Source: Streptosporangium sandarakinum (GTDB lineage: Bacteria > Actinomycetota > Actinomycetes > Streptosporangiales > Streptosporangiaceae). From it: DNA of 64,000 nt. A program made the position numbers and the translations under genes. Where the stretch lies: NCBI RefSeq assembly GCF_013409935.1, contig NZ_JACCCO010000001.1:3286001-3350000 (forward strand). The letters are read 5' to 3'. Below the pieces are notes generated by a model. The model was not told the origin of the DNA. It searched no databases and worked only from the letters and a program-made list of their open reading frames with translations. Positions 36,819 to 45,585 of the stretch are shown here, piece after piece (positions within the stretch are counted from its first letter, which is position 1; each line of letters begins with the position of its first letter).

Positions 36819-36850
36819 CTCTAGAGTACGTCACTAGAGTTCAACTCTAG
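36819..36850. promoter_or_regulatory. TetR operator region
   Basis: CTAGAGTT-C-AACTCTAG (36834-36850) is a perfect odd-centred dyad. A further CTCTAGAG palindrome is at 36819-36826. Both lie between the divergent TetR and methyltransferase genes. Confidence 0.7.
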
Positions 36851-36866
36851 ATTCTTGGAGGAGACG

Positions 36867-37532
36867 ATGGACAAGCCCAACACCACCCAGAAGCCGGAAC
36901 CGGACCTGGCCTCAACGCGGCGAGACCCGGAGGAGGAGTCCGTCCACCGCGCGCTGGAGGGCTACTACCGCACCGGCAAGCCACCGTGGGACACCGGCGT
37001 GACGCCGCCCGAGCTGGTCGCCCTGGTAGAGGGACACGGCGTGCTGCCGCCCGGCCGCGCCCTCGAACTCGGCTGCGGCACGGGGACCAACGCCATCTAC
37101 CTCGCACGGCACGGCTGGGAGGTGACGGCCGTCGACCTGATCGACCGCGCCGTCGACCAGGCCAGGGAGAAGACTGCGGAGGCGGGAGTGGCGGTACGGC
37201 TGCTGCACGGAGACGCCACCCGCCTCGACGAGCTGGACGTGCCGGGCCCCTTCGACCTGTTCTTCGACCTGAGCTGCTACTGCGGGATCCCGCTGCACCG
37301 CCGCGACGCCTACGCCGCCGGGCTCACCCACCGCGCCGCTCCCGGAGCACGGTTGCTGATGTTCGGGTACGGCCCCGAGCCGCTCGGCGGTCCGACCCAG
37401 CTCACGTCGTGGGCGGCGGGCGTCACAGCCGACGAACTCCGCGCCAGGTTCCCCGGCTGGGAACTACTCGACGTCACACCGGGCACCAACTCGGTGCCGA
37501 CCTTCTGGTTCACGCTGCGCCGCGACGCCTAG
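36867..37532 (+). CDS. Class I SAM-dependent methyltransferase
   Basis: 221 aa with the SAM motifs: ALELGCGTGTNAIYLARHGW (motif I), VTAVDLIDRAVDQAREK (motif II acidic residue), LLHGDATRLDELDVPGPFDL, and a TehB/thiopurine-transferase-like N-terminus (YYRTGKPPWDTGVTPPEL). ATG 36867 has GGAGGAGA upstream. It is likely induced by the compound sensed by the divergent TetR and may methylate and detoxify it; that is inference. Confidence 0.87.
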   Translation: MDKPNTTQKPEPDLASTRRDPEEESVHRALEGYYRTGKPPWDTGVTPPELVALVEGHGVLPPGRALELGCGTGTNAIYLARHGWEVTAVDLIDRAVDQAREKTAEAGVAVRLLHGDATRLDELDVPGPFDLFFDLSCYCGIPLHRRDAYAAGLTHRAAPGARLLMFGYGPEPLGGPTQLTSWAAGVTADELRARFPGWELLDVTPGTNSVPTFWFTLRRDA

Positions 37533-37607
37533 CGATCTCCGGTCGCGGTTTCTGTGGGTCTGTGGCAAGCCTCACGCCGCCCGAGCAAGTCGAGCTTGGG
37601 CGGCTTA

Positions 37608-37998
37608 ACGGCCGAAGACGGCTGGCACGACGTTCGAGCCGTGATCCGGCTGGACGGTGAGACCTTTACCGCCTCGGCGGTGCCCGGCCTGAAGGTCATC
37701 CTCCTCTTCGATCGGATCGACCCGGCCAAGGTACGCACCGATCCCCGCCCCCCACGAGGGAACCCGAGCGCGGCCCCTGTAGGGATCTTCGCCCACCGGG
37801 GCCATACCGTCCCAACCGTCTTGGTGTCTCCCGCTGCCGGCTCCTCGCCGTGGACGGCCTGAACTTGCACGTCGCCGATCCGGACGCGCTGTCAGGCACC
37901 TCCGTCCTCGATATCAAGCCGTATCTGATCGAGTTCGCCCCCGCCACCCGGTCACCCAACCGGCCTGGGCCACCGAGCTCATGAGCTCCTACTACTGA
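37608..37998 (+). pseudogene. trmO: TrmO/TsaA-type tRNA methyltransferase, two frameshifts
   Basis: Remnant of the YaeB/TrmO family (SAM-dependent N6-methylation of t6A37 in tRNA). Frame 3 gives VRAVIRLDGETFTASAVPGL and DPRPPRGNP...VGIFAHRG. Frame 2 then gives GPYRPNRLGVSRCRLLAVDG, LNLHVADPDALSGTSVLDIK and PYLIEFAP. Frame 1 ends with TQPAWATELMSSYY and a stop at 37998. The changes fall near 37800 and 37945. The N-terminus is also lost. Both shifts would have to be sequencing errors for the gene to be intact. Confidence 0.8.
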
Positions 37999-38139
37999 GG
38001 TTCCGGCTGGCGGGCCCCCGCCGGCCGTCCAGTGATCAACCTGGTCGCAGGACCATGACCTCTCGTAGACGACACCCATCGCCTATGTCTGCGACCAGGC
38101 CGAACACCTCTGCATCGTCCCGTGGAGAGAGCTACTGAT

Positions 38140-38511
38140 ATGAACGTGTTCCTGTGGATACTGCAGGCCGTCCTGGCCACCGCTTTCGGCTTGGCCGGGG
38201 TGATGAAGTCCGTCCGGCCCAAGGAGAAGCTGCGCCCCGTGATGCCTTGGGTGGAGGACTTCACCGCCACCCAGGTTCGTCTGATCGGCGTGGTCGAACT
38301 TCTCGGTGCCGTCGGCCTGATCCTGCCCGCCGTCACCGGCATCGTCCCAACCCTCACTCCGCTGGCCGCTACCGGCCTGGCCATCACCATGCTCGGTGCG
38401 GCCGCCACCCACGCCCGCCGCAAGGAGTCGTCGGGCATCGCTGTCAACGTGGCCTTGCTCGCGCTGTCCGTTGTCATCGCCTGGGGCCGCTTCGGCCCTT
38501 ACGCTTTCTGA
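38140..38511 (+). CDS. DoxX-family membrane protein
   Basis: A 123-aa, four-segment membrane protein: MNVFLWILQAVLATAFGLAG, VMKSVRPKEKLRPVMPWVED, LIGVVELLGAVGLILPAV and LAATGLAITMLGAAATHARR. ATG 38140 has GGAGAGAG upstream. DoxX-like proteins are linked to redox or thiol stress in some bacteria; a role cannot be assigned here. It is one of the few intact genes in this decayed stretch. Confidence 0.82.
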   Translation: MNVFLWILQAVLATAFGLAGVMKSVRPKEKLRPVMPWVEDFTATQVRLIGVVELLGAVGLILPAVTGIVPTLTPLAATGLAITMLGAAATHARRKESSGIAVNVALLALSVVIAWGRFGPYAF

Positions 38512-38594
38512 CCTCTGGCGAGTTCTGGAGAGGCCCCTCGCAGGCCACCGACATCAGAACGGCCGGTCATGATAAGACGAGCCCGCCGGGCTCC

Positions 38595-38870
38595 TTAACG
38601 TGACTGGCCGTTCCGTTGCTGCTCAAGCCCCGAGACCCCCTCGGACAACGCGGCCGGCAGGCCGATCGCCTTGACCCGCTCCAGCTTGACGATTTCGGCC
38701 GGCAGCGTCTCCAGCCGCAGCGGCCCCGGGTCCTCCTTCAGCTCCTGCAAAAACGCGCGCCAGCCGCCGCTGGCGCCAGTGGCGCCACTGGCGACCTGAG
38801 TCTGCCCGTACCCGTCCGAGGCGTCCTGTCCGGCGGCCTCAAGGAGAGAGTCCGTGGCCGCATTACGCAA
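38595..38870 (-). pseudogene. Fragment of a Tn3-family transposase
   Basis: A 91-codon open stretch resembles an internal part of a Tn3-type TnpA: WRAFLQELKEDPGPLRLETL, then PAEIVKLERVKAIGLPAALS. The family normally continues with a VSEKLVAAWRARA-like block, which is lost here after EGVSG. No other part of the transposase and no terminal inverted repeat is seen in 38512-38975. With the recombinase relic it marks a dead Tn3-type element. Confidence 0.6.
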
Positions 38871-38975
38871 CGACAGTCACACAGAGTTACTTGCGGCCGG
38901 TGACGCGGACCCGAGTGGGGGCCGACGTGGTCGCATGCCCGTGCCCTCCCCGCCCGGGACCGGCTCAGGGCCTGC

Positions 38976-40463
38976 TCAGGGCCTGCTCAGGCTTCCGCGG
39001 TACTCCAGCGCGCCCGCGCCCTCCTGACCGACGAAGTCCAGTGTCGCCGGGTCCTTCAGGGTGAGGGTCATGTCTCCCCCCACGCACTGGTCCCGCTGCA
39101 CCCGGGTCAGGTCGAGCACGTTCCCGGCCCTGACCCGGGTCAGCACGACCTGCTGATCGCACGCACCGGTCCGCCACGTCCCCGTCGGCCGGTCACCCGA
39201 CAGGGTCAGCGTGATGTCGACGGCCTTCCGCCGGGCGTCCTGCGAGACGACCCGGCCCGTCCACGTGCCGGCGAACGCCTCCGGGACTCCCCCGCCCGGC
39301 TGGACCGAGGACTGCGCCGACGGCGCCGCGGAACGTGACCGCCCGTCCGCGGCCGAGCGGGACGGTTCCGGTCGCCCGTCCGTGACCGAACGCGATCCGG
39401 TTTCCCCGCCCGTGCCGGTGGCGCCCTTCGACCCCGTCGGGTCGCCACCGGGGGAGCCGCCGAGCACTCCTGTGGCGTACAGCACCGCCGCCGTCACGAG
39501 CGCCGCGGTGATCCCGGTGACCGCGATCAGCACGGCGGGTCTCCGCCTTCGCCGGGGCGCCGGTTCGTCGTGCCGCGGCACCGTCTCCGGGTCCGCCCGG
39601 CCGTTCCAGCCGGCGGGCAGGTAGGCGGTGGGCACCGGGCCGACCTCGGGGACCGTGACGGTCGGGACGCCGGGCTCGACCAGGCGGATCATGAGCGCCC
39701 GGGCCGAGGGGCGTGCCCCGGGGTCCTTGGCCAGGCAGACGGCCAGCGTCTCCCGCAGGGGTGACGGAACGCCCGTGAGGTCGGGCTCGGCGCTGAGAAT
39801 CCGGCGGAAGACCGCGGCGACGGTGTCGCTGCCGAACGGCGCGCGGCCGGTGGCGGCGTAGACCATGGTCGAGGCCCAGGAGAACACGTCGGCCGCGGGC
39901 GAGCCGTACACGCCGTTGAGCTGTTCGGGAGCCATGTACGGCGGCGTGCCGGACATCGACGAGGGCATCGTGCTCGCGTCGAGCAACTGGGCGATACCGA
40001 AGTCGACCACCCGTGGGCCGTCCGGGCCGAGCAGCACGTTGGCCGGCTTGAAATCCCGATGGACGACCCCCGCGCTGTGGATGGCGGCGAGCGCGGTGGC
40101 CGTGGCGACCGCCAGGCGGTCGAGGTCGCCCCCGCGCAGGGGTCCTCCGTCACGCACCCGCTCGTGGAGCGAGGGGCCCGCGACGAACTCGCTGACGACG
40201 TAGGGGTCCGGCCGGTCGGTCTCGGCCACCAGCACCCGGGCCGTGCAGAAGGGGGCCACCCGCAGCGCCGACCGCAGTTCCCTGGCCAACCGGCGGCGCG
40301 CGGCGGGATCCGAGCCGCTGCGCAGCACCTTGATCGCCACTCGCTCGCCGGACCGGCTTCGCCCTTCGTAGACGATGCCCTGGCCGCCCTCGCCGAGCCG
40401 CCCGGCCACCTCGAACCTCCCCAGGACGCGCGGGTCTCCCGGCTCCAGCGGACCAGCGGGCAT
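38976..40463 (-). CDS. Ser/Thr protein kinase with membrane anchor and extracellular domain
   Basis: 495 aa. The Pkn-type kinase domain has the Gly loop LGEGGQGIVYEG, the Lys in VAIKVLRSG, catalytic VVHRDFKPANVLL, DFG in VVDFGIAQLL, and SGTPPYMAPEQLNG. A single membrane segment (PAVLIAVTGITAALVTAAVL) divides it from a Ser/Thr/Gly-rich stretch and a C-terminal beta-rich domain (CDQQVVLTRVRAGN, LTLKDPATLDFVGQEGAG) that could sense or bind outside the cell. I start at ATG 40463 because GGAGGAA lies upstream; GTG 40475 is in frame. Confidence 0.9.
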   Translation of the reverse strand: MPAGPLEPGDPRVLGRFEVAGRLGEGGQGIVYEGRSRSGERVAIKVLRSGSDPAARRRLARELRSALRVAPFCTARVLVAETDRPDPYVVSEFVAGPSLHERVRDGGPLRGGDLDRLAVATATALAAIHSAGVVHRDFKPANVLLGPDGPRVVDFGIAQLLDASTMPSSMSGTPPYMAPEQLNGVYGSPAADVFSWASTMVYAATGRAPFGSDTVAAVFRRILSAEPDLTGVPSPLRETLAVCLAKDPGARPSARALMIRLVEPGVPTVTVPEVGPVPTAYLPAGWNGRADPETVPRHDEPAPRRRRRPAVLIAVTGITAALVTAAVLYATGVLGGSPGGDPTGSKGATGTGGETGSRSVTDGRPEPSRSAADGRSRSAAPSAQSSVQPGGGVPEAFAGTWTGRVVSQDARRKAVDITLTLSGDRPTGTWRTGACDQQVVLTRVRAGNVLDLTRVQRDQCVGGDMTLTLKDPATLDFVGQEGAGALEYRGSLSRP

Positions 40464-40678
40464 CGGTTCCTCCACGCGCGGGGTCGTCCCCTCACACTAG
40501 CGACGCGGGACCCGCCCCACCACGGTCCCGCCGAGGCGGCCGCCGGGGGACCGGGCGGAGGGCACGGCCGGACGTCGAAGGCGGGCGAGTTTTGGATGGA
40601 ACGTGCGGGTTAATATCGCATTCACCCTTCTCTTTCCGCTTAGTGACCCCAAAGCCTTAACAAAAGGACAAACCCCCA

Positions 40679-41563
40679 ATGAGACGATGGGTTGTGCTGG
40701 CGGCCGCCGTACTGGCCGGGGCCGCACCGGTCACCGCGAGTCCCGCCGTCGCGCAGGCGGACGCCCCCGATCCGGCGGGTGCGATCAAACGGCAGCTCCG
40801 CAGCGAGCACGGCGTCCGGATCTCCGAGGTCGACCGCTTCTACTTCGGTGCCAAGTCGACGACCTCCGGGAGCGGGACCCGGATCACCGGCAGGCTCCAG
40901 TTCGCCCCGTCGGGTCCGGTCGCCGCGGACCTCATCTGGCGGGACCTTCCCGCGCCGAAGGCCAAGGAGCTTCCGCCCGGGAAGCAGATCTCCCACCGTA
41001 TGATCCGCGTCGGCAGGAACACCTACGACGACGCCGCCGACCATCCCGGCGGGCCGGTCCCGGAGGGCAAGAAGTGGATCCGGTTCCCGGACGCCCACCT
41101 GGGACGCACGAACCGGGACATGGCCCGGGACGTCAGCCTGCAGCCGATAGACCTGTACGACACGTCCCTGATGAAGACCCTGCTGAAGTGCTCGAAGAGC
41201 GAGCGCGTCTCCGGCGGCTTCCTCTACCGGGGCACCCTGAGCCGCAAGGAGCTGGGCAGGCTCTCCAAGGGCGCCTTCATCGACTGGGCCTCGGGGCGGC
41301 CCGTCGGCGCGAAGAGCAAGGGGAAGGTCTCCTGGCGGCTCTGGACCGACCGGACCGGCCTGCCCAAGCGCCTCGTCACCGCCGACACCGTGGGAGAGGG
41401 GAAGGACCCGCTGGTCAAGCGGAGCGACACGCGCTACACCGGCTGGGGCTTCCGCCTCGTCATCACCGCCCCGCCCGCCGACGAGGTCATCGACGAGGCC
41501 GACCTGCTGGAGTACGTCCGCGAGCGGAACGAGCCCATCCCGGAGGACTCCGGCAACACCTGA
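40679..41563 (+). CDS. Secreted protein of unknown function, paralogue of the 4808-5701 gene
   Basis: 294 aa with the same plan as the gene at 4808: signal peptide MRRWVVLAAAVLAGAAPVTA, then a DPAGAIKRQLRSEHGVRISE block, a central part with GKQISHRMIRVGRNTYDDAA and KKWIRFPDAHLGRTNRDMAR, and a C-terminal SWRLWTDRTGLPKRLVTADT. The leader regions also resemble each other (CATTCA about 60 nt upstream and an AAAGGACAAA RBS stretch here, AAAGGGACAAAG there). Divergent from the kinase gene. Function unknown; an LprG-like carrier fold is possible. Confidence 0.75.
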   Translation: MRRWVVLAAAVLAGAAPVTASPAVAQADAPDPAGAIKRQLRSEHGVRISEVDRFYFGAKSTTSGSGTRITGRLQFAPSGPVAADLIWRDLPAPKAKELPPGKQISHRMIRVGRNTYDDAADHPGGPVPEGKKWIRFPDAHLGRTNRDMARDVSLQPIDLYDTSLMKTLLKCSKSERVSGGFLYRGTLSRKELGRLSKGAFIDWASGRPVGAKSKGKVSWRLWTDRTGLPKRLVTADTVGEGKDPLVKRSDTRYTGWGFRLVITAPPADEVIDEADLLEYVRERNEPIPEDSGNT

Positions 41564-41868
41564 GACACCCCGTACGGCGCCGCGGGCGCACCGGAGCCCC
41601 GTCGCGTCCGGCGACCACTACATGTGATGGGCGGACCAGGCGGCATCGTGTTGCCGGTCCGGCTCGCGTCCCGTTTTTCGCGGTCGCACCGGGGCGGCCG
41701 CCATGCCCGCTGCCGCCGATCACGACCGGGAGAGCCCCGGCCATGATCGGCTCAGGGCGCCCGTGCTGCTCGGTTGCGCCGATGTACGCCGGCGGGTCCC
41801 CGATACGGCACCGCCCAGGGGCTTTCCGCCGATCACACGCATTCCTCGATCACTCCGTCAGGACTTCC
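41564..41868. other. Intergenic region, nothing recognised
   Basis: 305 bp between the secreted-protein stop and the convergent oxidoreductase stop. Open frames here are short and resemble no family. No clear hairpin or repeat found by eye. Confidence 0.4.
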
Positions 41869-42831
41869 TCAGTCGACCCTGACCACGTACTTGCCCCGCA
41901 CCCCGCCCGCCTCCAGCGCCCGGTGTGCCGCCGCTGTCTCCTCCAGCGGGAAGCACCTGTCCACCGCGGGGCGCAGTCCCCCCTCCGCCACCTGATGGGC
42001 GAGGTCGTCGAAGAGTGCCCGCGTGGGGTTGCCGCTGAAGAAGCGCACCCGGCCGCGTCCGTGTACGGCGCTGGCAGCGATGTAGCCGAGTGAGGCGGCG
42101 GGCCGCGTCGGGTCGAAGGCGATGGTGACCATGCGTCCGCCGGGCGCCAGCAGGCGCCGGAAGGCCCGCAGGTCGGTGCCCGCGGTGTCGAGGACCACGT
42201 CGAACAGGCCCAGTTCCCCCGGCGGGACGGTCCGGTGGTCGATGGCGTGGTGGGCTCCGAGCGTGCGGACGAAGTCGAGGTTGGCGGCGCGGGCCAGGGC
42301 CGTGACCTCGGCGCCATATGCCTGTCCGAGCTGGACGGCGGCGTTGCCGACGCCGCCCGCGGCACCACGTACGAGCAGTCGTTCGCCGGGGCGCAGCCCG
42401 GCCTTGTCGCGCAGCGCCGTGATGGCCGTGGTCGCCACCGGCAGCGCGGCGGCTGCCACCAGATCCAGTCCGTCCGGGACCCGGCCGAGCCGCTCGGCCC
42501 GGACCGTCACGTACTCGGCGGCGCTGCCGAACCCGGTACGGCCCACGACGCCCCACACACGGTCGCCGGCCGCGACGTCCGTCACGCCGGTGCCGAGCGC
42601 GGCGACCTCGCCGGTGAAGTCCAATCCGACGCGTTGCGGGAACCTCCGTCCGGTGAAGAGACGGAGGCTGCCGGAACGGGCCGCCAGTTCGCCGCCGTTG
42701 ACGCTGAACGCGCGCACCCGCACGAGCACCTCGCCGGGCGCCGGCTCGGGGCGCGGCACCCGGCCCACGTACAACACCTCGGGGCCGCCGAAGCGGTCGA
42801 AAAGTACTGCTCTCATCGTGCGGTCGTCCAT
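41869..42831 (-). CDS. Zinc-independent MDR-type NADP-dependent oxidoreductase
   Basis: A 320-aa quinone-oxidoreductase-like member of the medium-chain dehydrogenase superfamily. MRAVLFDRFGGPEVLYVGRV is the N-terminus, GLDFTGEVAALGTGV the conserved core, and LLVRGAAGGVGNAAVQLGQA the nucleotide-binding GxGxxG region. No structural-zinc Cys cluster is seen. ATG 42831 has GAAGGTGAG upstream. It is divergent from a TetR gene, which probably represses it through the dyad at 42894. Confidence 0.87.
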   Translation of the reverse strand: MDDRTMRAVLFDRFGGPEVLYVGRVPRPEPAPGEVLVRVRAFSVNGGELAARSGSLRLFTGRRFPQRVGLDFTGEVAALGTGVTDVAAGDRVWGVVGRTGFGSAAEYVTVRAERLGRVPDGLDLVAAAALPVATTAITALRDKAGLRPGERLLVRGAAGGVGNAAVQLGQAYGAEVTALARAANLDFVRTLGAHHAIDHRTVPPGELGLFDVVLDTAGTDLRAFRRLLAPGGRMVTIAFDPTRPAASLGYIAASAVHGRGRVRFFSGNPTRALFDDLAHQVAEGGLRPAVDRCFPLEETAAAHRALEAGGVRGKYVVRVD

Positions 42832-42893
42832 CGTTCTCACCTTCACCACCAGTGGCCGCGCGGGGGATCCGGCCCCGAGCGTAGGCTCTTAAC

Positions 42894-42909
42894 CGGACGG
42901 CACCGTCCG
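42894..42909. promoter_or_regulatory. TetR operator candidate
   Basis: CGGACGG-CA-CCGTCCG, perfect 7-nt arms, placed midway between the divergent oxidoreductase and TetR starts. Confidence 0.65.
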
Positions 42910-42931
42910 TTTGGACCGGAGATGAGAGACA

Positions 42932-43612
42932 GTGGTGGAGGAATCCTCTCGGATCGCGGGCCCGGAGCTGCGGGCCGACGCCCGGCGCAACCGGGGGCGC
43001 ATCCTCGTCGCCGCCCGTGAGGTCTTCGCCGAGCACGGGATCGACGCGCCCATGGCGACCGTGGCCCGACGGGCCGGGGTCGGCGTGGCGACGCTGTACC
43101 GGCGTTTTCCGACCCGGGACGCCCTGGTGCGGGCCGCGTTCGCGCAGCAGGTGGAAACATGCGGCCGAGCACTCACCGAGGCGCTGGCCGACCCCGACCC
43201 CTGGCGGGGCTTCCAGCGCCTGGTCGAGACGGTCTGCGAGCTCCAGCGGGAGGAACAGGGGTTCCCGGCCGCGTTCGTCGCGGCCTTCCCGGACAGCGCG
43301 GCGGAACACGCGCAGGCCCGGGAACGGGCCGAGCGGGACCTCATGACCCTGGTCCGCAGAGCCCAGGCGGCGGGCGCGCTGCGGGCCGATTTCCACCCTT
43401 CCGACCTCGCCGTGGCCCTGTTGGCCCACTGCGGTCTGGTCACCGCGCTGCCGCATGACGGTGCCGCGTCCCGGCGCCTGGTGGCGTACCTGCTCCAGTC
43501 GTTCCGCGCCGAGGCGGCCCACGGGGCCCTGCCTCCACCGAGCGCTCTGTCACTGGGCGGTCTCCCGCTCGCGGCCGACGGCTCCCAGAGGCAGCGGCCC
43601 TCCAGGGCCTGA
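42932..43612 (+). CDS. TetR-family transcriptional regulator
   Basis: 226 aa. HTH in ILVAAREVFAEHGIDAPMAT, VARRAGVGVATLYRRFPTRD and ALVRAAFAQQVETCGRALTE. The C-terminal domain resembles the AcrR/SCO1712 type. GTG start 42932. Divergent from the oxidoreductase, its likely target. Confidence 0.87.
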   Translation: MVEESSRIAGPELRADARRNRGRILVAAREVFAEHGIDAPMATVARRAGVGVATLYRRFPTRDALVRAAFAQQVETCGRALTEALADPDPWRGFQRLVETVCELQREEQGFPAAFVAAFPDSAAEHAQARERAERDLMTLVRRAQAAGALRADFHPSDLAVALLAHCGLVTALPHDGAASRRLVAYLLQSFRAEAAHGALPPPSALSLGGLPLAADGSQRQRPSRA

Positions 43613-43696
43613 CGCGAAGTGGCGCCTACCGCGTGGCACGCCCTTTGGAGCTCCTCCGCACGCCCGGTGCCCGACCGGCTTGGACGAAGTCGCCCT

Positions 43697-43734
43697 GGAG
43701 GACGAACGCGGCCGCGGAGGACGAACGCGGCCGC
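43697..43734. repeat. Perfect 19-nt tandem duplication
   Basis: GGAGGACGAACGCGGCCGC occurs twice in direct succession (43697-43715, 43716-43734), just after the TetR gene and up to 4 nt from the AsnC gene stop. Confidence 0.8.
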
Positions 43735-43737
43735 TCG

Positions 43738-44262
43738 CTACCGGGCGGGTCTGGTCGCCTTCCTGGCTTCGAGGGCCGGAGAGGGCGGCAGGACGCCGAC
43801 GCCGGTGCGGGCCTCGAAGACGAGCTGGGTCTGTGTCTGCCGTACGCCGGGATGCACGGTGATCCGTTCGAGGATCAGGTCACGGAGGTCCTGTGGAGTG
43901 GCGACGGCGGCATGCACGAGGAAGTCGTCGTCACCGCTGACATGGAAGACCGCCAGGACTCCGGGTGTCTCGACCAGCCGATCGAACAGGGTGCGGACCG
44001 GGTCGCGATTGTGGCCACCCAGCCGGACCCGGATGATCGCGTGCAGCGGGCGGCCCAGCGCGGCGGTGTCGATGTGCGCGTGGATGGCGGTGATCACACC
44101 GGAAGCGCGCAGCGCGCGCACCCGATAGGCGCACGTCGACTCGGCGACACCGACCTGAGCCGCGAGTGCGGCGTTGGTCAGGCGGCCGTCCCGGGACAGG
44201 GCCGCCAGGATCTTCAGGTCGGTGCCGTCGAGCTGTGGATCCTGCGGTACGCGTCGCGACAT
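43738..44262 (-). CDS. Lrp/AsnC-family transcriptional regulator
   Basis: A 174-aa regulator. HTH in LDGTDLKILAALSRDGRLTN and AALAAQVGVAESTCAYRVRA. The RAM ligand domain is in IRVRLGGHNRDPVRTLFDRL and GVLAVFHVSGDDDFLVHAAV. AGGAGGG precedes ATG 44262. Divergent from the PLP enzyme gene, so an amino acid, perhaps a sulfur or branched one, is the likely effector. Confidence 0.9.
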   Translation of the reverse strand: MSRRVPQDPQLDGTDLKILAALSRDGRLTNAALAAQVGVAESTCAYRVRALRASGVITAIHAHIDTAALGRPLHAIIRVRLGGHNRDPVRTLFDRLVETPGVLAVFHVSGDDDFLVHAAVATPQDLRDLILERITVHPGVRQTQTQLVFEARTGVGVLPPSPALEARKATRPAR

Positions 44263-44361
44263 CGACCCTCCTGTTTACGGATTCCGCACCGACTATCCGG
44301 AAACAGGCCATCTTCCGCAACATATCTTGAGGATGGCTGGTGATTCCCCGACAGTCGGGCC

Positions 44362-45585
44362 ATGACATCCCGTTCTCTTCATCCCGACACCGTCGCCGTA
44401 CACGCTGGGCGTGAGGATCTGGCGGATCTCGGGGTGCATGTGCCTCCGATCGATCTCTCCTCGACCAACCCGTTGCCGGACATCGAGACCGGAGGACATG
44501 CCTACGAGACGTTGGCCTCCGGTGGTCATCCGGAGGGAACGGCGGTCTACGCACGGCTGTGGAACCCGACGGTGGCGCGATTCGAGGCGGGATTGGCGAG
44601 ATTGGAGCACGCGGAGGCGGCGGTCGCCTTCTCTTCCGGCATGGCGGCGCTGACGGCGGCGGTGCTGGCGGCGAAGCGGGAGACCGGGCGACGCCATGTC
44701 GTGGCCGTCCGCCCCCTGTACGGCGGCACCGATCACCTGCTGGCATCCGGCCTGCTGGACGTCGAGACGACGTTCTGCGAGGGCACGAGCACGGCGGTGG
44801 CCGCGGCGATCCGCCGCGACACCGCGCTGGTCGTGCTGGAGACTCCCGCCAACCCCACGCTCGACCTGGTCGACATACGTTCCGTCGTGACGGCGGCGGA
44901 CGGGGTGCCGGTGCTGGTGGACAACACGTTCGCGACGCCCATGCTGCAGAACCCGCTCGAGTTCGGTGCCGCGATGGCGCTGCACAGCGCGACCAAGTAC
45001 CTGGGCGGGCATGGCGACGTGATGGCGGGTGTGATCGCCTGCGACCAGGGGCGCGCCGCGGCACTGCGCCGGGTACGCGCGATCACCGGTGCACTGCTCC
45101 ATCCGCTGGGCGCCTACCTGCTGCATCGCGGGCTGGCGACGTTGCCGGTGCGGGTACGCACCCAGCAGGCGAACGCGCGCGCCGTCGCCGCCTGGCTCGC
45201 CGACCACCCGGACGTGGCCCGCCTCCACTATCCCGCCGACGACCATCCGCTGATCGGGCGGCAGATGAACGGCACCGGCGCGATGCTGTCGATCGAGTTG
45301 CGCGGCGGCTACGAGCAGGCCGCCCACCTCACCTCAGCCGTCCGGGTGTTCACGCACGCGGTGTCACTGGGCGGCGTCGACTCCCTGATCCAGCACCCGA
45401 GCGCGCTCACCCACCGTCCGGTGGCCTCCGACGCCCGCCCCACCCCGGCTCTGGTCCGCCTGTCCATCGGCCTGGAGAACCCCGTGGACCTCATCGACGA
45501 CCTGGACCGCGCCCTGTCCGTGAACCGCCGTACTCACGTGCACCGTTCGGCGATCAGGCCCCGGATCCCGGATCTCCAGGCCTGA
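44362..45585 (+). CDS. Cystathionine gamma-synthase/lyase-type PLP enzyme
   Basis: A 407-aa member of the Cys/Met-metabolism PLP family. AVHAGREDLADLGVHVPPID is the N-terminus. YARLWNPTVARFEAGLARLE, SSGMAALTAA, ETPANPTLDLVD and DNTFATPMLQNPLEFGAAMA follow, with the PLP Lys in HSATKYLGGHGD. The C-terminus has VSLGGVDSLIQHPSALTHRP. Synthase, gamma-lyase and methionine gamma-lyase activities cannot be told apart by eye. Likely controlled by the divergent AsnC regulator. Confidence 0.9.
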   Translation: MTSRSLHPDTVAVHAGREDLADLGVHVPPIDLSSTNPLPDIETGGHAYETLASGGHPEGTAVYARLWNPTVARFEAGLARLEHAEAAVAFSSGMAALTAAVLAAKRETGRRHVVAVRPLYGGTDHLLASGLLDVETTFCEGTSTAVAAAIRRDTALVVLETPANPTLDLVDIRSVVTAADGVPVLVDNTFATPMLQNPLEFGAAMALHSATKYLGGHGDVMAGVIACDQGRAAALRRVRAITGALLHPLGAYLLHRGLATLPVRVRTQQANARAVAAWLADHPDVARLHYPADDHPLIGRQMNGTGAMLSIELRGGYEQAAHLTSAVRVFTHAVSLGGVDSLIQHPSALTHRPVASDARPTPALVRLSIGLENPVDLIDDLDRALSVNRRTHVHRSAIRPRIPDLQA

